DNA of 64,000 nucleotides from Paguma larvata (Eukaryota; Chordata; Mammalia; Carnivora; Viverridae), in the NCBI GenBank assembly GCA_030068075.1, contig CM057843.1, positions 13,286,001-13,350,000 on the forward strand, in the 5' to 3' direction. The notes below the pieces were generated by a model. It ran no database searches and was not told the origin of the DNA. It saw only the letters and a list, made by a program, of their open reading frames with translations. The position numbers and the translations under genes were made by a program. Below, in pieces: positions 1-22,620 of this stretch. Position 1 is the stretch's first letter. The number at the start of each line of letters is the position of its first letter.

Positions 1-90
1 ACCCTCTCCCCCACCGAAGTCCACGGCCACCACAGTGGCGCAAGGCTCGGGAAGTCAGGCCAGCCCTGCACCCCCGGCACCACGGCTCAC

Positions 91-11210
<11,120 letters not shown>

Positions 11211-11739
11211 GGCGCCGCTCTCGCTGCGGGGCCGGGCGGGCGCGGGGAGGGGGGCAGCAAGCCGAGCCGCGGGCTGGGCCAACGCTGGCGCCGCCCCTTT
11301 AACCCGTCCCCGCCCGGGCCCACGGGCAGGCGGAGCCCAGGCCGCGCCCCTCGCCTGCCCGCGCACACAGCGCGTAGCGCGGAAGCGCCGGACCCGCTGG
11401 ATTCGTTAGGCCTCTCTGGGCCTCAGTTTCCCCGTCTGTTCGCCGACCCGAGAGGCCTCGAAAAGTCCAGGCTCCCCCTGTGCTCCCGAAGGCTTCCTAA
11501 TCTCCAGGCCAAATTCCAGCGACCTATGGGGGGGAGGGGTGTCACAGGCCCTGCAGGTCCAGGCACTGTCCCCTGGGCTGCTGCATCAGCTGCTGTTGGC
11601 CATGACCTCTGGAGAGGATTATGGACCGAGGCCCCAGGGACGCAGAGACCCGGGAGCTTCTATCCCCGCACTGGGCCCTGCATGGCGACCAATGGTAGTA
11701 GGACGCCTGGGTCCTTGGGACCTAGAACTCTGGGCAAAC

Positions 11740-11880
11740 CCCAGGCCTGCTCCTCGCCTCAGTTTTCTCATCTGTGAAATGCTTCTTAAGGTTGTCTCCA
11801 GGAACAAATAAACGCACGTGTAGCTTGGAGCATACCGCAGGTGCTCAATAAGTGGCACGTTATTATTATTCCCACTTGGA
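11740..11880 (+). repeat. MIR fragment
   Basis: CCTCAGTTTTCTCATCTGTG, then CAGGTGCTCAATAAGTGG and TTATTATTATT, in the order of the MIR 3' half. Lies between FLII and MIEF2. Confidence 0.7.
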
Positions 11881-11994
11881 GCCAACACCCACCCTTATCT
11901 CTTTATCTCCTCGCTCCCCCCACCAGCCGGCACAGAGCAGGTTCCCAATAAATAAATGCCGAGTGAACCACAGGTACTATGCATAATCATCCTT

Positions 11995-12110
11995 CGCTGG
12001 AGAGGAGGCGGCCTTGAATACCCATTTTACAGGAGAGCAAACTGAGGTCAGAATGGGGAAGTGGCCCACACGAGGTCACACGGAACAGGTGGCAGGGGTA
12101 ACCTCCTGAG
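11995..12110 (-). repeat. MIR fragment
   Basis: Reverse-complement [61 protein letters not shown]. Confidence 0.65.
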
Positions 12111-12379
12111 TCACGCTGTATGCCCAGCGGACCAACAGATAGAATAATGAAGCCACCGAGGCACTCTCAGAGGTGACCTAAAGGGTCAGGCAAGTGGGCC
12201 TTGAGGCCAGGTAACACCTGCTTGCAGTCCCGGGAAAGAACGTAAGCTCAGAAAGCTTTCTCCACACCGCTACCTCACATGCAAGCACACACGCCTTCAC
12301 AATGGGCCCTTGGGACTGCCTCCTTCCGGACTCCGGACTCGGATCACTGCCACCACACCGCAGGGTCTAGAGTACGGAA

Positions 12380-12760
12380 AGCGGCCCTGCGCCTTTAAAT
12401 CCGGGGCGCGTCCAAGAGTTCCGCCCAAGAGGGAAAGCGATTGACAGGAGGGGGCGTGGCCTACTTATCATTGGCTAAGCCGCGCAGTGTTTTGGAACGT
12501 GGGCGGTGCCTCGGGCGCACCGATTGGAGGCAGGGCTTGCTTGTCTACGTGCTGGAGGTCAGCGGCAGCCCCCGGGGCCTCGGTGTTCGCTTCCCGGGTC
12601 CTTCAAGTTCCATTCCCAGGCGGGTCCGAGCTAGGGCCCGAGCAGATCCGCCGTGTCCTCCGGTCGCTGTGCTGAAGCCGCGACGCACGTACAGCCGGAG
12701 TGTTACGGGGCGGCCCCGGTCACCCAGTCCCGGGAGTGGAGAGTGCGTCGGACGCAGGTC
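12380..12760 (+). promoter_or_regulatory. MIEF2: MIEF2 promoter and untranslated first exon region
   Basis: Two inverted CCAAT boxes (ATTGG at 12470 and 12523), a GGGGCGTGGC box at 12451 and high CpG content mark a TATA-less promoter. The first exon is non-coding, since the MIEF2 ATG lies 2 kb downstream behind a good acceptor. Its donor is not certain; GACGCAG|gtcggg near 12757 is one candidate. Confidence 0.6.
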
Positions 12761-14679
12761 GGGGGCGTGGTCTCCGCTGGGGCCCCAGGTCAAGGCCCGG
12801 GAACGAGGGAAGGGCTTCGGGTCCCAGGCCGGAGTTCGAATGTCGCCCCCGCCCCATCACGTCTAGGGTACCGTTCTGCATTTCTCAGGGTCTCGGTGCC
12901 ATCCTGGTGAAAGGGGCCCTGGCAGGCCCACCAGGGTTTGCTGCGCGGCCCGCTCAGCCCCGGCCCTGGGCAGCAGGTGTGGCAGAAGGGGGAGGGGAAA
13001 GAAGGGGAGACATCTCAGGGCGCTGTGGTGCCCGGCAGCTTCGAGTCCGGTTATTTTTAACCACTCGCGCCCCCTCCCCCTTCCGGGAGTTGGAAGGCTT
13101 CGGTCTGGGGCCTGCGCGACCCCGTCAAGGGTTGGGCCGAGTCCACTTTAGATAGGAGGTTTTTAAAGCGCTTTTCGATTTTCGAGTGGATTCTTGGTTC
13201 CTCTGGAAATGGGTGGCAGTATCGATCACCGATAAGGAGACTAAAAATGGCTTCAGGGCCTTGGTGGGTCACCACCCTAGCCTTTGACCAGCCCAGGCCC
13301 CAGAGCCCTCTTGTCCTATTTTTAGTCTGGCCAAATTGGGGGCGGGTGTTGGGGCTGAGTCTCGCAGTGATTCAGGCTTTAGCTGTTCTAGGCATCTCGT
13401 CACCTGGCAACTGAGCCGTGGGCACCCACAGCCGAGCAAGGAGGGCAGAAGTCCTTGGTGCCCAGCGTGGCTCTGGGCCCACGGTCATGTCCTCAGGCGT
13501 CTTCACAGAGACGGTTCTGCCTGGTCAGGTGCTGCCTAGTATGTGACTGGTCCCCCGAGCTTGTGCCTGGGTCACACACCCCCTCAGCTCTCTGGGCCTG
13601 AGGCCAGGATTTCCCCAGGAAGAACCTGAGGCTAGAGCTTGGTGGGGGGGGGGCGCCTGGGAAAGATCTCTGCCTCCACTTCCCAAGTGCCCGGCCCTAT
13701 CCACCCCTACAGTGCTGGGCTCCTCGCTTGTGAATCCTTCCTTACCACCACCTGTGCCGTTTTATAGGTGGACAAACAGTTGGGGCTTCAGACTCTCAAC
13801 TTTCTCTGTCGTTTGGGCTCCCAGCCTCTGAGGGAAGCTGTCCCCCCTCCTCCCCTCCCCACAATTGTTCCAAACCCGAAGGGCCCAGAGATGCACTGGG
13901 CCAGTTCTCTGAGCGGGGTCTTTAGAGAAACCTTGCTTGCTTGTCCCCACAGTCGGGTCTTCAGCCTTGACTGGCACCTACCTGTTGACAAGTGTCTCCC
14001 GGGCGGCCTGGGCCATCTCGTTCCTCCCGTCCTTCGACTTGATAGTTCTGCCTCTGGGGGTTACCCTGTCGAGATCTGGGGGGTAACTGTGGCCCCCTGG
14101 GCTTCACTGAGGTTCCCTCAAAGGCCTGAGGGACCCTCCAGGGCAGGCTGCCTGGGACCCCAGCTTGTGTCTTCTTTAGGCGTCGGTTTCCTCCTGCTCC
14201 GCTCTGCCCAGCCCTGGTTAAGAACCAGGATGAAGCAGCCTCTGGGACCTGGCCGTAGGCCCCAGGAGACTGATTGGACAGCTGAGGGTGGGCGAGAGTC
14301 AGGAAGCTGTGCAGTCGTGGGCCCGAGTCCCCACCGCTCCCCGTGTGGTCTGGCAGCCTGTTCTCTCCACAGTGGCGGTAGTGCTGATAAGACCCACCTC
14401 ACGCTCTCAGGTGATGCAGGGGGGCCTTGAGCGGGGGATAGAGAAGGTGGGTCTCCTTCTCTGACCTGCTACGAGTCTCAAGGCCTTCCTGTGTGAACTC
14501 CCCTGTCTGGAGGGTGGGCGGGCTATTTGCAGGTCCCCATAAACCCCTTCTCCTGGGAAATTCCCAGGATCACCTCTCCTGGGCTCTACTCTCAGCGACC
14601 CCAGCAGGACAGGGTCTGCCCCGCCGCCAGCCCGGTCGCCCCCCCCCCCGAGCTGTCCCTGCACCCCGCTCTCTTACAG
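12761..14679 (+). other. MIEF2 intron 1 (approximate start)
   Basis: No coding sequence I can support. GC-rich unique sequence ending in the acceptor CTCTTACAG at 14671-14679. Confidence 0.6.
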
Positions 14680-14690
14680 GCAGACAGAGC

Positions 14691-14834
14691 ATGGCAGAGT
14701 TCTCCCAGAAACGGGGGAGGCAGCGTGACGAGGTCCTGGGCAGCACTGTGGATTTCCTCCTGGCCAATGCCCGCCTGGTGCTGGGCGTTGGTGGGGCCGC
14801 TGTGCTGGGAATCGCTACCTTGGCTGTGAAGCGG
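14691..14834 (+). CDS. MIEF2: MIEF2 coding exon (residues 1-48)
   Basis: The exon begins at 14680 after CTTACAG with 11 bases of leader. It encodes the N-terminus and transmembrane anchor. Donor CGG|gtaagg, phase 0. Confidence 0.95.
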
Positions 14835-16753
14835 GTAAGGCTAGGCTGAGCCACTTACACCTGGGGACGGCTGTCCTTCTCCTAGAGGACAGCAGGGCTG
14901 GACCTGCAGTGGGACCCCAGGGAGTGGTGGGGACAGTCCACAGCACCTGCTTCTTGGCTTTGCCACCAGCTTTGGCATGGCTCCCCAGGCTTCAGATGCT
15001 CTGATCCGTGTCACTCTGCCTGCAGCTCATCGATAGGGCCACCAGTCCTCGAGACGAGGATGATGCCAAAGGGGACACCACGTGCCTGGAGGAGAGCTGG
15101 AAGGAACTGACCCTACTCAAGGCCACGCCACGCCTGCAGCCCCGGACCCCTCCTGCTGCCCTCAGCCAGCCAGCACCGCTCCCTGCCCCCTTGCCACCTG
15201 CCCCCGGTGAGCGGCACCCCTTCCCCGCAAATCTGGGTAGGTCGCCCTCTGGTGGTCACATTTGGGAGATGCAACCCAGGCCCCACCCCCTCCAGGGGGC
15301 GGCCTCCCCGCATGATTAATAGTGGCGTATTTTTCTGCCCCGCTCACCTCCTGGGTGGCATCAAGGCTCCAGCCACCAAGGCGAGGACTTGGAGGGTGGT
15401 ACCACAGCATGGCAGCAGCGTTATGATGGTGAGGGGGCCCCAGGTGGGGAAACAGGCCAAGAACCTGTTTTCCCGCTCTGCATGAACCTCTTTTAGGGTG
15501 CAGGGGATGGGGCGGTGAGAATTTGTCACCACGTGCTACCTGTACGTGAGGACTTGTGCCAAGTGCCCTCTCAGGTGGTCGTTTCACAGGTGAAGAAAAT
15601 GAGGCTCGGGCTGTCACACGGCTAGTAATTGGGTAGAGTTCTCTTGGCTCTTCCCGGAGTCTGCTGACACAGTCCCCGCCGACCCCTTCGTTCTGCAGAG
15701 GGGCCCCCAGACACCGAACCTCAGGTGTCGCCTCAGCTGAGCTCCCCAGCACCCCTGTGCCTGACGTTCCAGGAGAAGCTGCTGGCCTTCGAGCGGGACC
15801 ACGTGACCATCCCGGAGGCCCACGTGGCTCTGGCCAAGCAGCTGGCCGGCGACGTCGCCCTTGAGCTGCAGGCCTATTTGCGGAACAAGTTCCCGGACCT
15901 GCCCTTCGGGGCCCTCGTGCCCAGCGGGCCGCTCTACGACGGGCTCCAGGTGGGGGCGGGCGACCGCGTGCGCTTCCTGGTTCCCCTGGTGCTGGAGGCG
16001 GGCCTGTGGAGCCTGGTGCCCGGCGTGGACACGGTGGCCAGGGACCCTCGCTGCTGGGCCGTGCGCAGGACTCAGCTCGAGTTCCGTGCCCGCGGGAGCA
16101 GCCCCTGGGACCGCTTCCTGGTGGGCGGCTACCTGTCTTCCCGAGTCCTGCTGGAGCTGCTCCGCAAGGCCCTGGCCTCCTCCGTCAACTGGCCGGCCAT
16201 CGGCGGCCTCCTCGGGTGCCTGATCCGGCCCAGCGTGGCCTCGCAGGAGCTGCTGCTCAACGTGCAGCACGAGCGCCTGGAGCTCACGGTCGCCGTGCTC
16301 CTGGCGGTCACCGGCGCCGACGCCGAAGACCGCCTCCTCCTGGCCTGGCCCCTGGAGGGGCTGGCCGGGAACCTCTGGCTGCGGGACCTGTACCCCGCCG
16401 AGGCTGCCAGGCTGCAGGCCCTGGACCAGCGCGATGCCGGGACCCGCCAGCGGCTGCTGCGGCTGCTGTGCGCGGTCTGCCGCGGCCACCCGGCCCTAGG
16501 GCGGCTGGACCGCTGCCATCTGACCCAGGTGGTCCTGCGCCTGGGCGAGGAGGAGGTGGACTGGGCCGAGGCGGCCCTGGGGGCGCGCTTCCTGCAGGCC
16601 CTGGAGTCGCTCATCGACAGCCTGGAGAGGGCCAGCCTGCCCTGCCACTTGGACCCCGGCGTGAACCTCCTGAGCGGCCTGCGTGAGGAGGAGATCGACG
16701 ACATCGGCTACGCGCTCTACAGCGGCCTGCAGGCGCCCGAGTGGCTGCTCTAG
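14691..16753 (+). CDS. MIEF2: MIEF2 (MiD49), mitochondrial elongation factor 2, complete
   Basis: Outer-mitochondrial-membrane adaptor that recruits DRP1 and controls fission (known). Three coding exons, 14691-14834, 15026-15206 and 15699-16753, join in frame to 459 codons; the human protein is about 454. The start MAEFSQKRGRQRDEVLGSTV matches the family. A single membrane anchor follows at about residues 25-47 (ANARLVLGVGGAAVLGIATL), then a proline-rich linker (about 75-115) and the nucleotidyltransferase-like cytosolic fold (about 130-459), ending EIDDIGYALYSGLQAPEWLL. MiD49, unlike MiD51, is not known to bind nucleotide. MIEF2 is divergent from FLII and convergent with TOP3A. No defects seen. 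Confidence 0.96.
15026..15206 (+). CDS. MIEF2: MIEF2 coding exon (residues 49-109)
   Basis: 181 nt from CTGCAG|CTC to CCCCG|gtgagc. Encodes LIDRATSPRDEDDAKGDTTC, then SWKELTLLKATPRLQP and a Pro/Ala-rich linker. CLEE before SWKEL appears to be extra relative to the human protein as I recall it. Confidence 0.93.
15699..16753 (+). CDS. MIEF2: MIEF2 last coding exon (residues 109-459)
   Basis: Acceptor TTCTGCAG|AGGGGCC; the split Glu codon joins in frame. Contains the whole cytosolic domain, including FGALVPSGPLYDGLQ, GVDTVARDPRCWAVRRTQLE and RFLVGGYLSSRVLLELLRKA. Stop TAG at 16751-16753. Confidence 0.96.
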
Positions 16754-17408
16754 AGGGGTGGGGACCGGGCGGCCGGCACTCGTTCCGATGCCGGCCAGCT
16801 GCGTGCGCCCCCTCTCCAGGGATTTGCAGAGCCCTTTTTCTCTTGCTTTAGCCGGAATAGAGGAGGGTGCTCTAAGGCCGCGGGGTTAGCATGTATCGGG
16901 TGCCAGTCCTGGGAGCCCCAAGCCCGGGCCTCTGGGGCAGCCTGGAGCGCCGGCCACTCACGCCGCGTCAGCCCTCGGGCCGGCCCTCGAACCTTGGGCT
17001 CGGCCCGCCGTCACCAGCAGTGAACGCACTGACAGAACACGGCTTCTGCTGTCCTAGGCAGGGGATAAAGGCAGCTCCGTTCTTCTGTCGAGAGGGTGAG
17101 TTAGCGCTTTCCTCGGGTGCCGGCCGCAGGCATCTCCAGGCTTCTGGTGCTGGATGGTAAATCCGACGTGTTTGTTTTGTCCCTCAGGGGCCGGAGTCAC
17201 CTGGTACCCCCGGACTGCAGCTCTGGGGCTGGTTTAAACCCTGCATCTCCCGGTGTCACCCGTGTGTCTAGTTGGCTTGTCGAGCTCTCCCCTCTAGCCT
17301 GGAGCAGGAGCTCTCAGTCTGACGTGCTGCCCACCTCCTACCTCAGGGGAAGGCCCCTTTCTCTCCAACTGGGCCATTTTTCTCTTCGGGCAGAGAGGCC
17401 CCTGGGAG

Positions 17409-17452
17409 AGCCCCTGACCCCTGCTGGGGGAGCCCCTGACCCCTGCTGGGGG
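17409..17452 (+). repeat. Perfect 22-bp tandem duplication in MIEF2 3'UTR
   Basis: Two identical copies of a 22-base unit beginning AGCCCCTGACCCCTGCTG, 17409-17430 and 17431-17452. No other copy nearby. Confidence 0.95.
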
Positions 17453-17656
17453 AGCCGAGGCCGTGCCTTCCCAGGGAGGCCGGCCGAGTGGGCCCAGCCT
17501 CCACGGCACCAACCTGAACTGCTCCCTGCTGACGCCTGTGTTCTCACTGAAGCCCGGCAGAGGTGGGGAGGGAGGGCCGCCCCACCTCCCAGGCCTCCCT
17601 CCTGTCTGGTATCCTTCTTGCTGAAGCAAAGCTATGCCTCAAAGAATGTGAATGAG

Positions 17657-17662
17657 AATAAA
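17657..17662 (+). terminator. MIEF2: MIEF2 poly(A) signal AATAAA
   Basis: Canonical hexamer in GAGAATAAAAGG, 0.9 kb after the stop. A GT-rich stretch (CCTGTGTGATTCGTGCTGG) follows at 17679. Confidence 0.85.
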
Positions 17663-19317
17663 AGGAAAAATTCGAACGCCTGTGTGATTCGTGCTGGACT
17701 CGTCCACACAGGTCTGGGAGTCCTGGAAGCTTGGCCACAGGTCTTGGGATGAGCCTGGAGGTGTTAGGATGTAACTGGAAAAGGAGGGTACGCGGAGGGA
17801 TGGGATTCACGGATTCCTGGTGTGATGTTTCACTTCCGTAATGGGAACCAACTAGGTAGGGACTCCCTCCCCCCCGCCAAAGCCCAAACTCTCCGGCCCC
17901 CCACTGTGCTTTCCATGGCAGACAGGGCTGCTCCCAGCCAGCTCGTCCGTGTTCAGAGAGACGTGAGCTCCCTACCCCCCTTGCCTCTCCCTGAGGCTCC
18001 ACAAATGGGGGACAACCGCCCCCCCCAAAGATCAGGAGGCAAGAGCATCTCCCCACAGGAGCCATGGCTGGGGCTCACTTCCTTAGTCACCACAGATGAC
18101 AAGTGGGGCCCAGGGAGGGCTTTGGGCCCTGGGTGCGCAGAGTGCGGCCACCACCACCGCTGCTCCTGTCCTGCTTTTCTCTTCCCCATCCCGGTGCTTC
18201 CTGAGGCGAACCCCACCCCGCTGAACCGGGAGTATGGGACAGGGAGCAGGATCGATGTCCCCCCCCTTCGTCTGAGGGCCCGCACACGGAATAGACGAGA
18301 TGCCTGGACCTCGGTACGACGGGACCGTGGGCTGCCTCCGGAGGTCACGAGGGCCCTGCCGCAGGGGCCTTCGGATGGCCGGATGGCTCCACGGAGAGGC
18401 TGTGGTGAGGGTCAGAGGGCGGGAGGCTGGCTTAGCCAAGGTCCATTCGGATCACTGGGCTTGGGCACCGGAGCCCAGGGAGCTCTGGGCAGCGGTAATG
18501 GCAGCTGGGTGTTGGCAAGGGCACAGCCTGGAGGCAGACAGAAGCTGGCCCTTGGTATTCTTGTCAGTAAATGAGGAATTAAACTTCTCAGGCAGGAGTA
18601 ACCAGCCCGGAGGCTGGCTAACACGGGAACCAAATGTTGGCCCTTGCCGCCTCCCCCACGGACACAGCAAGGGGCTCCTGGTGCCAGGCCTGCGTCCGAC
18701 CAAGCGGTGCTCCTCGGGACCCCCGTGGAGGGCTGGCTGGGCACGGCCCGGGGCAGCCATCTGGAAGTCAGCTGGGTCCAGAGCCCCTCTTCGTAGACAA
18801 CCAAACCCCAACACGTGGTCCCCTCCGCGGAGGCCTCATGCTTCAGGTAGCTCTGAGTTCTCCCACTACGATTCCAGTAAGAAAAAACCAGGAAGAATTA
18901 AAAAAATAAAAGCAAGGAGGTGCTCGTGGTTACATCACCTACCCAAGGTTAATGCCTGGGACTTTGAGCTGCTAGCCAGAGAACTGGGAACAAATCACCG
19001 TTTTGCTAAGAGCCTTGTCAGGACCTTGTGTGCGGGGCCGGCCCAGCGAGCGCCCAGAGTGGCTGCTGGTGAGTTTCACGCGCCCCTTGAACGCAAGGGC
19101 CATTCCAAGTCTGTCTGAGGCACTTGTGGGCTCAGCCCAGGGTCTAAAGGTCTTAATATTTAGACTCTGGCCACGGTGGCAAAAGCAGGCAAATCCGTGG
19201 CCTTGACTTAGCTTTACCACGTGACCCGAAGCCAGGCGCTCTGATGACTGTGACACAGCAGAGAAGCCACCTGCTCAGAAAGGAGCACCGATGCAGATAA
19301 AAAACAAAAAATAATCC

Positions 19318-19341
19318 TTCTGTTTGCAACTGCAAACAGAA
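19318..19341. repeat. Perfect 11-bp inverted repeat with 2-base spacer
   Basis: TTCTGTTTGCA, spacer AC, then TGCAAACAGAA. All 11 positions pair. Confidence 0.9.
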
Positions 19342-19784
19342 ACTTACTAATTTCAAACATGTCACCGACATGTCCTGTCCTAACTCTACAATGACTCTGA
19401 CCGTATATAAAATGTACCTTTTCGTCCATCCACTTGTGCGCACTTCTCTTCAGGAAACACTTAGCTGCAGAACAGTCTCCCAAGTGGGGGTCCCTTCCAT
19501 TCCCTAGAGCCGCCTTGCTCCCATCTTTGCTATTACAATAGCCCCCCCCCAATCCGAGGTTTTGCTTTCCTCGGTTTCACTTCCGCGTGGCCGACTGCAG
19601 CCCAGAGCGGCGGGCCCTCCCGATGTGCCGTCCCGCCAACGGCAGCCCAGTGCCACGTCACAAGGCCCACGCCATCCGCCTCCCTTCATCCTGCGGGCAT
19701 TTTATCGTCTCAGATGGTCACAAGAAGGGTGGGGACAGCACAAGATGGTATTTTGAGAGGGGCAGAGAGAGAGAGGCAGGCCAT

Positions 19785-19985
19785 ATTCATATCCTTTTAT
19801 TACAATGGATCGTTACAGTTGTTCCATTATTATTGTGAATTTCTCTTTGTGCCTAATTTATGAATTGGGCTTTCTGCAATTTTCTCGTGTATTCTGGGAA
19901 AGGGCAGAGTAGAACACTTACATGGGGCTCAGGACTATCCGCGGTTCTAGGCGTCCGCTGGATGAACCCCCACCCACGAGCGCAG
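19785..19985 (+). mobile_element. DNA-transposon-like fragment (Tigger/MER type)
   Basis: The order TTGTTCCATTATTATTG, GTGCCTAATTTATGAATTG, ACTATCCGCGGTTCTAGGCG and TCCGCTGG resembles a common mammalian Tc1/mariner-class repeat, from memory. The family is not certain. Confidence 0.4.
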
Positions 19986-20039
19986 GGATGAGTGTCCTTA
20001 GAAAACTACAAACCCTGAAGTCTCTGTGCACACGAGCTG

Positions 20040-21400
20040 TGGCACGGGACGTTCCGGGGGGGTGGGGGTGGGGGGAAGCATTGAGTTTGCACCCTGAAGG
20101 ATCCGGCCAAACTGCACTCTGGAAGGGCTTGGGGTCAGCAGGCCAGAAAACCGGCCCCGAGCAGTGAGCGGAGACTAGCCGGCCGGGCAGGAGAGGGTGA
20201 GCGGCGGTGGCGGGGAGGCGGAAGCCCGGGGGGGCACAAGCCCGGGGGGGCACGCCCGCGCCCAGCCCCGCTGCCCCCTCGCGGCGGCTCCCCGCCTCCC
20301 CTCTGCAGACCTCACGCCTGGAGTGGAAAATGGAACTTCGAGGCATGCTCCCCCCAGCCGTGCCCACTGTCTGCGGCTCTCCGTGCCTACCTGGACCACG
20401 CTGAGTCGCGGTCGCTTCGGTGTCGGCTGAGGGGCCGCCTGGTTCCTTCTCGGGCCGGACTCTGCCTCCAGAACAACTGCCTCTGAGCTAGCGTGTGAGG
20501 TATGTAAGGAAGGCACTTCCTGAGTTGGGCGGCAAACGGGCCTAGCCCTTCACGTTTACGTGGCTGGCGGGGCCCGGAAGGGCGCTGGGCCCGGGGTGGG
20601 GGCGGGGTCTGGAGCGGCCACCCAGCAGCCTGTAGTCCAAGGCCGCTGTCCACTTCCGTCCTGTTCTCCTTAAAACGAGAGCCTTCGACCTGATACGTCA
20701 CATGTCTTATGTGTTTACATTTTTCAGAAGTACACTTTTCTTTTGTGGTCAGAAAAATAATGTAAAAAAACCCTAAAACCTCAGCAGCATGACAATTCGG
20801 GTGCACCTGACCCGGTGAGGAAGCTAAGGCTGTGGTGGATGAAGCCCGAGTGTACTCCCAAGACCGGCTCCCACAGCTCCCGGGATGCTGTTCCGGTCCT
20901 TTCTGCACTGCTGCCGGTGTCCGGAGACGACACAGTCCGTCGGGCTGCGCCTTCAGGCTGGGGGGAGGGCCGGAGCCTCCGCTCGCTCCATCGTGAAGTC
21001 ACAGCCGGGAGCCCCTCTCCCCAGCGTGAATGCGGCAGTCTGAGGCGGGGGTGGGGCGCACGCGTCTGACCCTGGAAGGGACGGCAGGTGGAAGGGCGGT
21101 ACCACCGGCGGGCTCGCCGAACCTGCCCCGCCTTGGTATTCTAGTCCCGGGACCTGGGCCGCCACGTGACATCCCAGGGCCGAGCCGCTGACGTGCTCCT
21201 GGAAGGAGAGTGGGCTGTGAATTCGCCCCAACGGGCAGCGGCGTCCCCTGCCGCCGTCCCCAGAGCTGGTGCCCGGTGTGTCACGTGGAGCGGCGGGGGG
21301 CGGGGAGGGGGCTTATCTGTAGTCTCCCGCGGCTCCAAGACCAGCAAGCTTCGGAGGCCGATTCGGTGAGCCCAGGCAGGCAGACGGGCTGATGGGGAGG
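20040..21400. other. Orphan CpG-rich pocket between convergent genes
   Basis: CpG and G-runs are dense relative to the flanks, with G-tracts at 20055-20076 and a perfect 16-bp tandem repeat at 20222-20253. Neither neighbouring promoter is here. Long ORFs cross it on both strands, as expected in GC-rich DNA, and none shows a known domain. Confidence 0.45.
20222..20253 (+). repeat. 16-bp tandem duplication, G-rich
   Basis: Two perfect copies of AAGCCCGGGGGGGCAC. Confidence 0.9.
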
Positions 21401-22099
21401 TAGGTGTGCGCGGTATCAGCCAGGCTTCCTTTCCTCGGGAGGGCGGCAGGTGGCTCCCGCCGCAGCGTGGAGGACGGTGTGGATTCTCCCAGAGCGCCGA
21501 GGTGCAGGCATGGAGGCAGGCTTCGATTCCTGCTTGGCAGCTTCTAGGGGCAAGCGCATCCCCCTCCGAGCCGCAGTCTCCGCAGCAGGCGCTGCCTTGC
21601 AGGGAGGGCGGGAGGCTGATTAACACGGAGCGGGATCCACCTGGCCTAGTGCTCAGCTGCGACCAGGACTCAGCAAGTTGGGGTGGTCGGTCTCTCCTCA
21701 GTCCTGCGCCGCGCGAGCTGTACGCGGGGGCCCATACAGGGCTCCAAACCTTTCCAGTCACCATTAGAGGGGGGCAGATCAATTTCCAGTCACCTGAATG
21801 CTGCCAGCCTGAGCAGGCCATCAAGAGACTGGAAAACTCCCCCGCGGGCTCTGTTTGTAACAGCCTCACTGCCCTCGGGGCTGGCTCTGACCTTCCGCCA
21901 AAGAGCCCCCGGGTGAATGCCATCGCCCATTACAGACGAGGCCGTTCAGGCTCAGTAGTGGGGCACACGCCCAGGGAGGCACCACAGGCTGGTGGAGAGC
22001 CAGGACCCAGGCCAGGTCTGATCCGGGTACAGTCCGACCTGGTAGTGTTTGGTCTTGGCACACACGGCAGTTACCTGTGGAAAGATTAAATCCACGGAT

Positions 22100-22487
22100 A
22101 CACGTCTAAAATCTAGAATCTATAAAGAACTCTTATAACTCAACGAGAAAACCCAAGTGAAGAACGGGCCGAAGACTCGAATAGACGTTTCTCCAGATAC
22201 ACGAGTGGCCAGGAAGTGCGTGAAAAGATGCTCGTCATGGAAAATGCACGTCAAAACCACTGTGACACTTTGCACCCAGCAGGATGGGTAATAAAATCAT
22301 AATCAGAGGAGGAAAATACGGGCTGGCGAGGGTGCGGCGAACTCTCCCCTGCGCACCGTTGGTGGGAATGCACAATGGGGCAGCTGCCGTGGACAACCGT
22401 TTGGCAGTTACCCAGAATTCCCCCGAGAGCCAGCAGACCTAGTCCCAGGCGTGTACACCAAAGAACTGAAAACAGGTGGTCACATTT
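22100..22487 (+). mobile_element. LINE-1 fragment, part 1
   Basis: Contains L1 ORF2-like CTATAAAGAACTCTTATAAC, AGACGTTTCTCCAGATAC and TTGGTGGGAATGCACAATGG. Heavily diverged and CpG-rich. Interrupted by a minus-strand SINE. Confidence 0.85.
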
Positions 22488-22620
22488 TTGTTTTTTTTTT
22501 TAAGGTAGGCTTCATGCCCAGCGTGGAGCCCGACGTGGGGCTCGAACTCACGACCCCGAGATCGGGACCTGACCTGAGACCCAGTTGGACGGCTGGCTAG
22601 CTGAGCCACCGGGCGCCCCG
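22488..22620 (-). mobile_element. Short CAN-SINE inserted in L1
   Basis: Reverse-complement tRNA-type SINE: T-rich start, GGGGCTCGAACTCACGACCC, ending TGAGCCACCGGGCGCCCC. Splits the L1. Confidence 0.9.

Larger units (their letters stand above)
16754..17680 (+). other. MIEF2: MIEF2 3'UTR
   Basis: Runs from the stop codon to just past the poly(A) signal. Contains a perfect 22-bp tandem duplication at 17409-17452. Confidence 0.8.

Noticed and set aside
13768..14430. 220-codon frame in MIEF2 intron 1 as an extra exon
   Set aside because: It reads through to a stop before the MIEF2 acceptor, has no family similarity that I recognise, and the MIEF2 N-terminus is complete without it.
15614..16489. 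291-codon minus-strand frame opposite MIEF2 exon 4
   Set aside because: Low-complexity Gln/Gly/Ala-rich translation, the typical shadow of a GC-rich exon.
18300..19118. 272-codon plus-strand frame downstream of MIEF2
   Set aside because: No recognisable domain, no promoter or poly(A) context, and codon use unlike MIEF2 or SMCR8.
21141..22089. Overlapping long frames on both strands in the CpG-rich pocket
   Set aside because: Frames of similar length on both strands indicate base composition rather than coding. The pocket is reported as a CpG feature only.
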